From NCBI GenBank assembly GCA_963971305.1, contig CAXARO010001749.1, positions 62,001-126,000 of the forward strand: DNA of 64,000 nt, in the 5' to 3' direction. Within the stretch, counting starts at the first letter, position 1. Each line of letters begins with the position of its first letter. Shown piece by piece: positions 11,861-22,581 of this stretch. The notes below the pieces were generated by a model. It was not told the DNA's origin and made no database searches. It saw only the letters and a list, made by a program, of their open reading frames with translations. Both the position numbers and the translations under genes were made by a program. This DNA comes from Arcuatula senhousia (Eukaryota; Mollusca; Bivalvia; Mytilida; Mytilidae).

Positions 11861-12524
11861 ACTTGGTATAGGCATTTCAAATGAATTGAATCTATAACTC
11901 GCAAGGTAAGAAAGAAACCGAATTTAGTTCTCAGATCAAAGGTCACTTTCACAAGTTTTGACAGACCAGGACAACTCTCAGTGCCATCCAATTCCAGGTA
12001 TTAGCAACCATGTCACAATACCATAAGTAGAATCCTCCAACATTAAAAGCAAAATACCAAAGATTTGCTAAAAGGGAAATATATCTGTTGAAAAGTAAAT
12101 CAAAGAAAAGACATTTTTCTTAAAAGAGAGTATATATTTCAGAATTTGAAAAGTTACAATAATTGTCAACGGCTAAAAGGGGGGGATTTATTAACTCTGT
12201 TTAAATTTGTAGAATTTTCGTATAAAACAACAAAATTGTTGCCAAGCCGACGCGTATAATAACACATAGAAAGAAAAAAATACAAACCCACATACATGTA
12301 GAAAAGACTAGACTCTTACGGAAATACATGCAGTATCGGTTTATTATAAGTTAAAATATATTTATATTTATTTAACAGCCGCTAAAGTTCTTGTTTCTTT
12401 ATTTTCTCGATCTGATTGTGCTTCGCATTCTTGTTTTCGGGTTCTCGTTTCCTTTTATTTGAATGAAAAAAAAAAGAATTAGTCAAATCTTTCTAAAATT
12501 TTGTACAATTTGTTATTTTATTCC
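11861..12524. other. No gene recognised
   Basis: AT-rich, no convincing frame. A segment near 11850-11885 matches the remnant at about 1155-1195 on the other strand. Confidence 0.35.
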
Positions 12525-13103
12525 AAGGGCCGTAATCCCAATAAGGGGTCATGTGACAACTTCAACCCTATGGAGACTTTTGTAGAACTAAATGATCTGA
12601 ACATTTAAGCAAGCAACAGCTTTTCTCTTTCTGCTAAAGTTTTCATTCTTTAGGGCAAAAACATGAAAAACATCATTTAGGGGCCATAGCCCCTATGAGG
12701 GGTCATCCTACAACTTCGATCATATGAAGACTTTTGTAGAACTAAATGAGCTGAACAGTTTTAAAGCACGCAACAGCTTTTCTCTATTTACTATAGTTTT
12801 CATTCGGTAAGCCAAAAACATGAAAAACCGTTATCTATGGACCATAATCCCTATAAGGCGTCATCTGAAAACTTCAATCCTTTGAAGACTTTTGTGGAGA
12901 TAAATGAGCTGAATATTTAAGTTTTCATTCTTTAGGCCAAAACACGAAACAAAAAAACATCATTTTAGGGGCAATAGCCCCAATAAGGGGTCATCCGACA
13001 ACTATTATCCTTTGAAGACTTATGTAGAGCTTAATGAGCTGAACATCTAAGCAATCAACAGCTTCTCTCTGTCTGCTATAGTTTTCATTCCATAGGCCAA
13101 AAA
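12525..13103 (-). repeat. Family A internal tandem units, antisense, left part
   Basis: About four units of roughly 150-160 bp, each with a CCCCTNTNAGGGGTCATC block, a TAGAACTAAATGANCTGAACA block and CAACAGCTTTTCTC. They are the reverse complement of the core of the family A element at 28430-29220. The array is cut at about 13103 by another element and resumes at 14827. Confidence 0.8.
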
Positions 13104-14826
13104 CGTACTAACAGCGTTCTGAGATCGTAAGAGGATCGTAGAGCAGTCGGCTTTAGTCGTAGTAATGTCATGGGGACGTACCTTAATTGACAGCCGATCC
13201 CACTACGCCAGCGCTGCGCTCTCGTCACGATCATACCACGACTATAGTACGACATATGCGATCGTACCACGATGATACTACGACCTATAAGATCATACCA
13301 CGACAACACTACGAATCTACCACGTCCATGGCGTTCTTAGTACGATCCTACTAAGATCTACGTTTTACTCTCGCACTGAAAAATCAAATGCAAAAAAGGT
13401 ATCAATTGGCCTAGCCTTATACCCATTTACCAGGATGTGCCTCCCTAGAAATCAGAAAACAACAGTTTAGACATAACATAACAAAATATATATTTAGAAA
13501 AACCACATTCAATGAATCTTGATTTTGATGTAAATTAAAGGAATATGCACCGGTGTTTGGGTCTAGGATTTACTTATTTTATTTATTTATTGTGTGTATA
13601 TAAAAAATTATGACCGTCATATATAAAAAATTTATTATTTCTACGTGGAAATGATAATTTAGCGAGGGTCAGAATTTGTTAAGCACACAATAAATAAAAA
13701 TATAATGATTATCCTAGACTCAAATGCCTTTGCGTACATGTAAAATACTTAGTAGCTATCTCGTGTTCGAATTTCATACAATCATTTTTTTCATTAAAGT
13801 GAATGAGTTTGGTAGAATGTTTTCGACGGCCTGTTGCCCAATCTGTTATTCTGTCGATCAAGCAGACAAAACATTCATCAATTTGAAAATGGAGCGCCTT
13901 TCATATCATATTGGTAATTTTTAAAATTTCACAGACTATAGTTTTGTTGACCTCGCACATGTCTAACAAATTAAATGCATTTTGCAAATTTATAGAATTT
14001 TTAAATTGAATATGAAAATATATTAATTCTTTAATTAATGTATTGGAAAAAATGGTTAAATTTTGACTGGGGGTGCGCAGCATTTGCAAATTTAGACAGC
14101 TGATGTGTATGTGGTTCATTCGTGTTCTTATAAAATCATCTTAACGTATTTTTTTTTTTTTTTCAAATAAAGATGCAATGCTGAAAAAATGGCTCAGTAA
14201 ATCTTTCTGCTCCGTAGAGATCTCATGGTTTTTTTTATTCATTATAAAAAGGAAAATGAGAGAAGATATTAATTTCAAATGCAACATGACCGTTATTTTA
14301 CGGTTAGATAAAATGAATTTTCAGAAGGAATATCACGTTTAGAATTCACCTTAATTACATTGTTTAACATGTTAACGGAAACTCATCATATATCATTTCA
14401 TGACTAGCGTGGCACCTGCACCCCTTACCAAGTTTTGAAATTTAAAGCTCGACCGATCGTAGAGGAGTCTTTGTAAGCGTAGTGGAATCGTACCGAGCGT
14501 AGTACAAGCGTAGTGAAAGCGTAACACGATTGTAGTGATCGTAGAAGATACGTAGGAAGGTCGTAACGGATCGTGGTATAATCGTAGTATGGTCGTAGTA
14601 AAGTCGCTGGAGCAACATACTGCACTCGTGGTGGTCGTAGTAGCATCGTACTTGATTTGACAATAAAAAAAAATTCCCTTCGAATTATCGTTCTGTGGTC
14701 GTAGTTCTGTCGTACTCGTAGTCACACTTGCTACGTTTTAACACATTCGTCGCGACTCTACTACGATCATTAAGATCGTTGAGGTCGTGGAGAGCGTAGT
14801 AAGATCGTGGTCAGTGTGACGGGGGC
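13104..14826. mobile_element. 1.7-kb element with helically phased CGT arrays at both ends
   Basis: Inserted in the family A array, which stops at 13103 and resumes at 14827. Left end: CGT-type motifs about every 11 bp at 13104, 13115, 13126, 13137, 13148 and 13158, then the inverse ACG from 13205 to 13362 with the same spacing. Right end: CGT from 14458 to 14647, mostly 11 bp apart, and again 14689-14806. The middle (13380-14440) is ordinary AT-rich DNA without a gene. On the minus strand the right end reads GTCACACTGACCACG; no matching left terminus is seen, so the element may be truncated. Arrays of short subterminal motifs are typical transposase-binding regions (for example CACTA/EnSpm elements); that assignment is a guess. 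Several open frames at 14393-14725 exist only because of the periodic motif. Confidence 0.6.
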
Positions 14827-14974
14827 TTAAGGGATGTAACCCATATAAGGGACCATCTGACAACTTCAACCCTATGGAAACTTTTGTAGAGCTAAATGAG
14901 CTGAACATTTAAGCAAGCAGCAGCTTTTATACTATAGGGCAAAAACATGAAAAAACGCTATATATTTTTCACTT
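14827..14974 (-). repeat. Family A internal unit, antisense, right part
   Basis: Continues the array broken at 13103. It ends in TTTTCACTTTTAAGGGGCTG, which joins directly to the truncated end of the gypsy reading frame. Confidence 0.75.
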
Positions 14975-17900
14975 TTAAGGGGCTGGAATTCTGGATAGGG
15001 CATCTGCATTCTGGTGATGTTTCCCTGGACGGTGTACTATCTTCATATCATACTGGCTGAGCTCTTCTAGCCACCGTGCAATTTGACCTTGAGGTTCCTT
15101 AAATCCAATCAACCATGTAAGACTGCTATGGTCCGTCCGCACTGTAAATTGTCTCCCGAGTAAATAGTGACGAAATTGTCGCGTAAACCGAATAACCGCA
15201 AGCAACTCTTTACGCGTCGTACAATATCTGCGTTGTTCCGGAGTTAAAGCAAAGCTACCGTAAGCAACAACTCGTTCCTGACCCGCCACTATTTGTAGTA
15301 ACTCTGCCCCGATAGCAGTGTCTGACGTGTCCGTATCAAGGATAAAATGATCGTCCCTGTTAGGCAGGGCTAAAACCGGTGCAGTAAGTAACCGATGTTT
15401 GATCTCCTCGAACGCGTTCTGTTGTAGCTCGGTCCACACAAATGGCTGTTTCCCAGTAATAGCATACAGGGGGACAGATATCTCAGCGAAATTCTTGATA
15501 AACCCGCGGTGATAATTCGCGAAACCAAGAAACTGCTCGACCTCACGTGTTTTTGTGGGAATGGGCCAACTCTCAACTGGCTCTAAATGAGATTCACCTA
15601 TAGCAATACCCTCTTCACTTACTGTTCTACCCAAAAATGTGACTGATCTTTTGAAAAGCTCACATTTTTTCGGTTTTAACCTCAATTGGTACTTTCTTAA
15701 TCTCTCAAATACATCTCTGAGATTATCCAAATGATGATCAAAACTAGCCCCTAGGACAAGGATATCATCAAGAAAAGCTAAAACTGTTTTCCAACTCAAA
15801 CCTCTCAGTACCAAGTTCATTACCCTAGCAAAAGTACCAGGGGCATTACAAAGGCCAAAACTCATTCTTACACACTCGAAAAGGCCATATTTTGTAATAA
15901 AGGCAGTTTTCTTTTGGTCTTCTGGTTTTATTTTGATCTGCCAATATGCACTGTTGGCATCAAGTTTTGAGTAAAAAATATTACCAGCCAAGGTGTCTAA
16001 ACATTCCTCTATCAGGGGTAAGGGATAAACCTCTTTTCGAGTTACCGCATTCAACTTACGGTAATCTAGGCAATATCTAACTCCACCGTCAGGCTTGCGT
16101 ATCAAGACAGGGGCTGAGCACCACTCTGACGTAGAGGGTTGTATCACACCTGCGTCCAACATCTTTTTGAGATGAGTCTCCTCCTCACTTACAAAGCATT
16201 GAGGGGTACGGCGCATTCTTTCCTTTACAGGGGGTGCATCACCAGTGTCTATACCATGCTCTATAGCTGTGAAGTTACCCAAGTCAAAATCATTCTTTGC
16301 GAAAACATCTTGGTACTCGAACAGTAAATTCTTCAGCTTATCCTGCTGGTCTAAGGTCAGGTCCTCAATGGATCTATCATAAAGCCCTTGTAAATATAAG
16401 GGTAGTATTACCTTATTACACTTATTCAACTCTTGTTCTTCAGATTTGACCTCAATTGTCACAGAGTTAACCTGTGGATCCCCCTCTTCAGCAAGGGAGC
16501 TAACCTCTCTACATGGTTCAATAAGTCCAACCTCTTGGCCCTTATCAAGAACTAACATGTTGTCTGTGACATTTACAATGCAAACCTGTGGCTTAGTACC
16601 TTTGGAACAAACTACTCTGGGTTGAATAAACGTCGACTCTGCCAATTGTGTAACAGGTTCCACTACATAGTCTGACTCTTGAAATTCCCCATCACATGAA
16701 AACCTTACTGCTGAACTGGGTGGTATAATAGTTCTAGCTGATACTGTAACTTTCTGTATTCTTGGTATAAACTCTGGAACCCCCTCCATTAATTGGAATG
16801 GGACAATCTTACCACAAAACTCTAATTCTCTTCTACCCATATGGATTGAAACATTGTGCTTCTCTAAGAAATCTAAACCCAATAGCATCTCACAATCTAA
16901 TGGCCCTACATATAGTTCTTCTTTGAACCGCTCAGAATCTATCTCAAAATAAAGAGGGTCTATAACATTACAGGTCATTGTCATATCTCTCCCTGCGGCA
17001 TGCAGGGTAGATGTTCTTACAACTTTTGGTTTGTATTTGAGACTGTCATATATGATGTCTTTCAAAAGTGAAACTTGGGCGCCAGTGTCTACTATTGCAT
17101 TAACTGGTATACCTTGTATATCAACATTTACCCTGATCATACGGGCTGTACCCAACATCCCAACAGCTGCAGTATTAGATGCAAATTTACCATCTTTTTT
17201 ACCCTCCTGAGAGGGAATGGGTTTGGCTTGATCTTGATTTTTATCTTTATTTGGACAATTTTTAGCAAAATGACCCTTCTGGTTGCATGCATAGCAAATA
17301 ACTTCAGACATATCAAATTTCTGATTTTTATTCTGACCTCTTCCCCCTCTTCCTTTCTGGAAGTTCTTCCCTTCTTTAGGAGTAGGAGTTGACGGTTCCG
17401 TAGATACCACAGTAGAACTGGGACTAACATTGCGGTCTAATCTGTCTGAAATGTTGGATAATTTGTCCATCACAGTGTTGAATCTATCTTCCAGCTGTGT
17501 AATTCTTTCAATGCAATTATCTCGTGATGTGGCTTGTACCCTGATATTGGTATCTGGTTCTGATGTTAATACATTTGCTACCCCTATGTTGTTAGCAGAC
17601 TGAATTGCCCGTTTTGAATGTTGATACCATTTAATGACATCAATCGCTGCGTCCATGCTTCTGGGTCTTGAATTACATGCATGCTGACCCGCTTCCATAT
17701 CTTCACACCCTTGGCAAAATCTTAGTACTGCTTGTTCCATCATATGGTTCTCTGGTAATCCTTGGAAAGCCCTTGTAGCAAGGGAAAGGATCCTATCTGC
17801 CCAGTCTTCAAGCGACTCATTGTATTTTTGCTTGGTGGTAGTGAACTGTAACATTGCTGTCTCTTTAAGTTCTGAAAAGCCAAATCTCTTCTCAAGCTTT

Positions 17901-19678
17901 GCCACCAATTCTCTAAATGGTGGTCTGACATCTCCCTCTACTAAAAGGGTGTAATACTCACTGGCTTTACCTTCTAAACACCAGCAAAGTTGCTGACGTT
18001 TCTCTTCTTCAGTGCAGTGTGATGCTGCTGCCATCTCATTAAATTTGGTTATGAAAGCTTTCCAGTTTGTATCTCCTTTATATTTCAATGTTTTCATGGC
18101 AGAAAAGAAATTGGCATTTCTCTGGTTCTCATGACGGCGATTATAATCTATCCCTCTTTCTATTCTATTGGGGTTATAGTCTCTATTAAAGTGTCTCTCA
18201 CCATATTGACGGTTATTCTCATTTCGTCGTGGTAGTTCATAATGCTCCTCAGTAAAATCTGAGTAAGAACCTACTGATTCCTGGTCTGAATCCACACGTT
18301 CGAGCAAAGTAGTTCTAATTATATCATCTCCAGACGGACGTCTGGGTCCTGGTCTAGGCTCCACTGGCTGACGTCTTTGCGGTTGGGGCTGTACTGGCTC
18401 ATATCTTCCAGGATGACTTACTACTGGCTGCGGCATGGTATGTGTAGGCTGGTTCAGATTAAAATTAGGAGGAGGTCGTGAAAAGTCCATGTTCGCAAAA
18501 GAATATGTGACTGTGGTGTTGTGAGGGTATACTGGTTGGGTAAGTTGGACTGGTGGTTGAATGTTCATAGGTTGATTTAAACTTCCCTGCTGAAAATTCA
18601 GATTGGGTACACTTGGTTGCAGCCCTGCATTAAACCCAATTGGAAATTGGGGTTGGACAGCTGGTGCATTCATTGTGTACATATAAGCAGGTTGAGGTGC
18701 TTGATAGGTCATAGTAGTTGGAAAACTTGGGAATTGACTTGAACTCACTGGTTGGTCACCTTGTGAAAACATAATCCCAGTGTTAGCCGGGTTGGAATTG
18801 TTCATTGTTTGACCTTGTGGTAATGTCATTGGTTGTGACATATAGTAAAACTGATTTATTGGAGCTTGTGTCATTGGACATGGCATAGCTTGAATCTGAT
18901 TTGTCGGAGCTAGTGTCATTGGTCGTGACATAGCTTGATTCTGATTCGTAGGAGCTAATGTCATTGGTCGTGACATAGCTTGATTCTGAAACATAGATTG
19001 ATTGTTTGGAAATTGTGAATTCCCAGTTATGCCTGGGTTGGGCATACTGGTAACAGTGTTTTGAACCTGTGAAGTTTGTTGTTGCCCAGTAAAGTCTGGG
19101 TTGGACATACTGGCAACTGATAAAGGTTCGTTATTTCCCATGTGATTGGGATTTTCACCTGATGGACTGAGGGAGGACAAACCAAATAATTGCTTCTCAG
19201 GCTCTAACATACCGGTTGGTTGGTTGTGATACAATGAACTGGCTACACCTGTTTGTTTTTGTGACTTGTAATCTTGACCTATATCACCTAATAAATCATA
19301 TGTCCAATTATCATCGTAACCTTGTGATGTGCTTTGGTGTGAGTCTAATGCATACCCATTTAAATCATTTGTGGGGTTTTGGACTGTATCAGTTGGTTTA
19401 TTTCTGACTTCTTGTTTGATTTGTGAATTTTTTGGGTTATCAGAGAAAGGTCCCCATCTTTCAAGACTAGCACTCAAGTCTTCATGTTTTCTAAAATCAA
19501 CATGTACAAAAAGTCTTTCTGGTGCCCTTAAATAGGGAATACTACAAAATGTTTCCCATGTAAATGGGTCATTTTCTCTTGTTCTGATTATGTAATCAGC
19601 TATTTGTTGCCCTACACCTGGCAACTTCAACAACTCCTCACGAGTGCACAAATTTATTTTTATTTTGTCTGTTGCCAT
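14975..19678 (-). CDS. Ty3/gypsy gag-pol polyprotein, integrase missing
   Basis: One open frame of 1567 codons starting ATG at 19678. Order: a helix-hairpin-helix motif at residues about 8-40 (LLKLPGVGQQIADYI); a long Q/P/N/M-rich stretch with 15-residue repeats (NQAMSRPMTLAPTNQ) near 230-280; a gag-like region near 530-680; a CCHC zinc knuckle at about 787-800 (CYACNQKGHFAKNC); an aspartic protease with DTGA near 863; reverse transcriptase with YRKLN near 1209 and FLDD near 1304; and RNase H with DTDTS near 1447, a KELL glutamate and TDHSS near 1514. It ends just after NADALSRI, where an integrase would normally follow. The last residues and the stop codon come from the adjoining family A repeat, so the 3' half of pol and the 3' LTR were lost at that junction. 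The uninterrupted frame suggests a fairly recent insertion. It encodes a retroelement protein, not a host protein. No envelope gene is seen. Confidence 0.92.
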   Translation of the reverse strand: MATDKIKINLCTREELLKLPGVGQQIADYIIRTRENDPFTWETFCSIPYLRAPERLFVHVDFRKHEDLSASLERWGPFSDNPKNSQIKQEVRNKPTDTVQNPTNDLNGYALDSHQSTSQGYDDNWTYDLLGDIGQDYKSQKQTGVASSLYHNQPTGMLEPEKQLFGLSSLSPSGENPNHMGNNEPLSVASMSNPDFTGQQQTSQVQNTVTSMPNPGITGNSQFPNNQSMFQNQAMSRPMTLAPTNQNQAMSRPMTLAPTNQIQAMPCPMTQAPINQFYYMSQPMTLPQGQTMNNSNPANTGIMFSQGDQPVSSSQFPSFPTTMTYQAPQPAYMYTMNAPAVQPQFPIGFNAGLQPSVPNLNFQQGSLNQPMNIQPPVQLTQPVYPHNTTVTYSFANMDFSRPPPNFNLNQPTHTMPQPVVSHPGRYEPVQPQPQRRQPVEPRPGPRRPSGDDIIRTTLLERVDSDQESVGSYSDFTEEHYELPRRNENNRQYGERHFNRDYNPNRIERGIDYNRRHENQRNANFFSAMKTLKYKGDTNWKAFITKFNEMAAASHCTEEEKRQQLCWCLEGKASEYYTLLVEGDVRPPFRELVAKLEKRFGFSELKETAMLQFTTTKQKYNESLEDWADRILSLATRAFQGLPENHMMEQAVLRFCQGCEDMEAGQHACNSRPRSMDAAIDVIKWYQHSKRAIQSANNIGVANVLTSEPDTNIRVQATSRDNCIERITQLEDRFNTVMDKLSNISDRLDRNVSPSSTVVSTEPSTPTPKEGKNFQKGRGGRGQNKNQKFDMSEVICYACNQKGHFAKNCPNKDKNQDQAKPIPSQEGKKDGKFASNTAAVGMLGTARMIRVNVDIQGIPVNAIVDTGAQVSLLKDIIYDSLKYKPKVVRTSTLHAAGRDMTMTCNVIDPLYFEIDSERFKEELYVGPLDCEMLLGLDFLEKHNVSIHMGRRELEFCGKIVPFQLMEGVPEFIPRIQKVTVSARTIIPPSSAVRFSCDGEFQESDYVVEPVTQLAESTFIQPRVVCSKGTKPQVCIVNVTDNMLVLDKGQEVGLIEPCREVSSLAEEGDPQVNSVTIEVKSEEQELNKCNKVILPLYLQGLYDRSIEDLTLDQQDKLKNLLFEYQDVFAKNDFDLGNFTAIEHGIDTGDAPPVKERMRRTPQCFVSEEETHLKKMLDAGVIQPSTSEWCSAPVLIRKPDGGVRYCLDYRKLNAVTRKEVYPLPLIEECLDTLAGNIFYSKLDANSAYWQIKIKPEDQKKTAFITKYGLFECVRMSFGLCNAPGTFARVMNLVLRGLSWKTVLAFLDDILVLGASFDHHLDNLRDVFERLRKYQLRLKPKKCELFKRSVTFLGRTVSEEGIAIGESHLEPVESWPIPTKTREVEQFLGFANYHRGFIKNFAEISVPLYAITGKQPFVWTELQQNAFEEIKHRLLTAPVLALPNRDDHFILDTDTSDTAIGAELLQIVAGQERVVAYGSFALTPEQRRYCTTRKELLAVIRFTRQFRHYLLGRQFTVRTDHSSLTWLIGFKEPQGQIARWLEELSQYDMKIVHRPGKHHQNADALSRIPAP

Positions 19679-20122
19679 TGTTTCTGTTTATTGTGACCCT
19701 TATAAGTAAAACTAAACTACTTTATTCAATAAACAAAACACATACAATCAAAATAATATCTTAATTTGTAATCCACGACAATGTTTACACTCAACGGAAA
19801 TCACTTCCGGTCAACTCGGGAATGTTGTGTACACGTCACACAACCTTTGTTGACTACGCAAAATCGAATCTCACGATTTCGTGTCTACGTCACAGCCGCA
19901 ACTGTGAAAATGGGTCAACGTTTACAATTCCCACAATAATAACAATTCTAGAATATACTCTAATATAAACTCTACTCTAACAGTAAATATCTCAATATTT
20001 TACTGCATACCAAACTTCAACCGCCGCTTACTCAATTTCCAATGAAAACTCTAATTTCACACCTGAGTGACGACTGGCGGGAACATGTGCTTCTTATCTT
20101 TGTCAATATCCTAATAAAAACA

Positions 20123-20133
20123 CCTCGTCGCCA
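20123..20133 (-). promoter_or_regulatory. Candidate primer-binding site of the gypsy element
   Basis: On the minus strand TGGCGACGAGG begins a few bases after the proposed LTR end (ACCATAA), about 445 bases before the gag start. The TGG start and the position fit a tRNA primer site; the tRNA was not identified. Confidence 0.4.
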
Positions 20134-20134
20134 T

Positions 20135-20384
20135 TATGGTAAAACTCTGGTGGTTATAATTGCACCCTGAGTTCACTCTACAATACAGTGGGTCCAACTT
20201 AGGATAAAGTGTAAGATGCGTCTTACCTGTCCAAAGGTTCAGCAACAAGAAGACCGTTTCCGTGAGATCTCATTCGGTCCTCGGTTTTCGGCATCCATCA
20301 GCCAATCAGTGACTTGCAATCCGAATATTACCATGGTGACGATCTATTTATATCTAACGGAAACCCCCGTCTAATTTTACCACA
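20135..20384 (-). repeat. Candidate 5' LTR of the gypsy element
   Basis: On the minus strand the segment starts TGTGGTAAAAT and ends GTTTTACCATA, so the two ends are a short inverted repeat as expected for an LTR. It contains a TATA box and precedes a primer-binding-like site. Only one copy is present because the other end of the element is missing, so the limits cannot be confirmed by comparing LTRs. Confidence 0.42.
20345..20352 (-). promoter_or_regulatory. TATA box in the candidate LTR
   Basis: TATAAATA on the minus strand, about 32 bases from the proposed LTR start and upstream of gag-pol. Position and orientation fit the retroelement promoter. Confidence 0.4.
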
Positions 20385-21125
20385 CTAATTCTGTTCAATA
20401 AAAAAAATTGATTTCGAATCGATGCAGTCAAATAAGATCTGAAACCATCGTAGTTATTTTTGTTTTGGTTAATTTTCTAGAACGTTCAAATCGGGATGAG
20501 ATCCTAGGGGCGATTGAACGGTAGGTAAATATACAGAGAAGTAGAGAGCAGGACAGAGGAGGACAGAGAATTAATAAAAAAAATGATTTATTGTGTGAAA
20601 TAAATGTTGTTATCTGGCTTTTGTTTGTTTCTAAGGTATTTTGAGTAATATGAAAGCACTTGGGTCGGTTTTAAATGGTTCTATATGGTAGGAATCGAAG
20701 ATAACTACGGTGTCGGTAGAGAGGAGTAAACCAGCGTATGATAAATGACATCAAAGACTCTTTCCAAAGTATTTAATTTGGAATAAATTACACTATTTTG
20801 TTATTATGGAGGTAAATGCACATACAAAAATCTTTGTTTGTGTGTTTTTGGCCAATTCAAACTTTATTTGCAATTGTTTTTTTTCGTAAATATCGTAATC
20901 AAAATGGCGACTGTCGACTTAAAAATACAGGTAAGTGCAGGGTCGGATACGTATGAATTACGGTTTTCGTAGTTGAACGATAATTATGTGTTGAAGAATA
21001 TCTCATGATATATATAAAATTGCACATTTATTATTACTAATGCATTAAAACATGAAAATAAAACATTTTTTTTATATACATGATATATAAACGTAACAAT
21101 TACAATTTTCAATTCTAACGCCAAA
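20385..21125. other. No gene recognised
   Basis: AT-rich. A purine-rich stretch at about 20535-20575 (repeated GAGAG and GGACAG) loosely resembles, inverted, a CT-rich stretch near 23865-23905. This may mark diverged ends of an element enclosing the esterase and PHD fragments, but the match is weak. Confidence 0.3.
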
Positions 21126-21664
21126 TTATTTAAAAGTGTTACAAAATAGTGCCAACTTAATCTGTCTTGCGTATATATGCTCAAATTTCTTAGTTAAATG
21201 AACACCATCTGTAAATGCACTTCTTGGTGGGTTAACTAGTCCACGCAGTTTCCAAAATGTGATCCCCGTTGATTTTGCATATTTCTCACTAAGCTTGAGG
21301 TTGATCTCTTCTCTTTGTGAATCGTATTGGTGGTAAGTCATCCCTCTTGGTTGAAATCTTGGGAACAAGCTGCCGACGATTATCTGTGCAACTCCGCATT
21401 CTTTGAGATGATCGACAAATTCTGTAATGTCTTTGAAAATCTGGTCTGATGTTGTGTCTTTCTTAATATCATTGCCGCCTATCGGTATAAATATTCTTTT
21501 TGGTCGGTAAAGCATCAATTGAATTAATCAATTCATAACTTTCGGCTAAAGTCTTTTCGGTGGCCCCGCCTAACCCAAGTCTTCATGTTTGAAAGCAAGA
21601 AGTTCATGGTCTGCTATGCGCCTGACAAAACTATGGCCAATAATAGCAAGAGACATTGCTGGTG
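21126..21664 (-). pseudogene. SGNH-hydrolase (esterase) domain remnant, likely from a CR1-type retroelement
   Basis: Main frame 21518-21126 (minus) carries FIPIGGNDI and, near its end, FTDGVHLTKKF. These are SGNH block III (G-x-N-D) and the D-x-x-H block. Upstream, in another frame at about 21637-21560, MSLAIIGHSFVRR supplies block I, with GHSF in place of the usual GDS. Two frameshifts between 21570 and 21500 separate the parts. Such esterases, along with PHD fingers, are known in ORF1 of CR1-like non-LTR retrotransposons; they also occur in free-standing mollusc genes. No reverse transcriptase lies downstream. The neighbouring PHD fragment is on the opposite strand. Confidence 0.65.
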
Positions 21665-22152
21665 TTGAAGTTATCAATGAGTAAACTATTTTGATTAAAA
21701 TACATACTTTTCTGCCTTTTATAAAAATTTTAATTGTTGATCTTTATTCAAATAATTATATATCAAATTGAAATGAGGGTACCTTTAATTATTAACAACC
21801 AATAATTACCACACAACTTATGACTATCGGCAATCTTTTTAATGTCGCAATCAATGATGATTTGATTATATTGGCGCGTGGCGACAACAATAAATCTATC
21901 ATTAAATGATTAGCGATCACACGATCGTCTAGCCGGTTAAACAAACATGTCAAACCATTTGAGCAGGACTCAATTTTCTCAAAATTCTTTCTTCCTAGTG
22001 CTTTTTTGTAGTGCAACTGTAAATATTTTTTCTCTTTATTTTGTCTCTTTATTACTCGTTTTTGTGTAAATATTTTGTTTTTCTTTTTTGACTTTTTTGA
22101 CTTATTCATATATCTAAAATAGACTATAACGTGTGACGGACTTATTTTAAAC
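21665..22152. other. Spacer between divergent esterase and PHD fragments
   Basis: AT-rich, with no recognisable promoter. A minus-strand frame at 22154-21792 is dominated by low-complexity lysine codons (from T-runs on the plus strand) and is not accepted as a gene. Confidence 0.35.
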
Positions 22153-22581
22153 ATGGATACTTTTCCATGTGGTGTTTGTCACACCGATTGCTCTCATAGT
22201 AGAGCTATTGCCTGTGAATCATGTAACACTTGGTTGCATTATTCAAATGAGAACATTTCTCACCAGGAATTTCAGTTCCTGAGTAAGACATCATTGTCTT
22301 ATATTTGCCATAGTTGTCTTTATGACAACTCCCCATATTACAACTTTGACAAGGCTTTGCACCGCTTGTCAACAGCTAATCAAAATTTATTTGATGATGC
22401 TGTTCGACTCGAACGAATACCGACGGTATTTTTAAGGACCAAGCCGAAAGTTGTAATTTGTACCCAGCCTTGTACGTACAATGGTCTGGTGCAAGATCGT
22501 ACGGCCACTAAGCTAAGATTGCACATCATTTTTCATAGCTTGTGTGGAATAAATGTTCATGACACATATCTTTTTTTTTAA
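22153..22581 (+). pseudogene. PHD-finger protein fragment with one zinc ligand lost
   Basis: The frame starts ATG at 22153. Residues 6-55 follow the PHD pattern: C6-x2-C9, C21-x2-C24, H29, then C52-x2-C55. The position expected to hold the sixth ligand (H29-x2-C) is Asn32 in HYSNEN. About 75 further residues (LHRLSTANQN...) look genuine. The frame then runs at about 22536 into the tandem repeat that follows and stops in a T-run, so the C-terminal part is not original. PHD fingers bind histone tails in chromatin proteins and also occur in ORF1 of CR1-like elements. With the SGNH fragment next door, a retroelement source is likelier than a host gene. Confidence 0.6.

Noticed and set aside
14393..14725. 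Three overlapping minus-strand frames rich in Y, T and R
   Set aside because: All three frames are open because of the 11-bp CGT periodicity; none has a domain or a codon pattern of its own.
14975..20384. Envelope gene or infectious retrovirus
   Set aside because: No envelope-like frame and no integrase are present, and only one LTR is likely; this is a truncated Ty3/gypsy retrotransposon.
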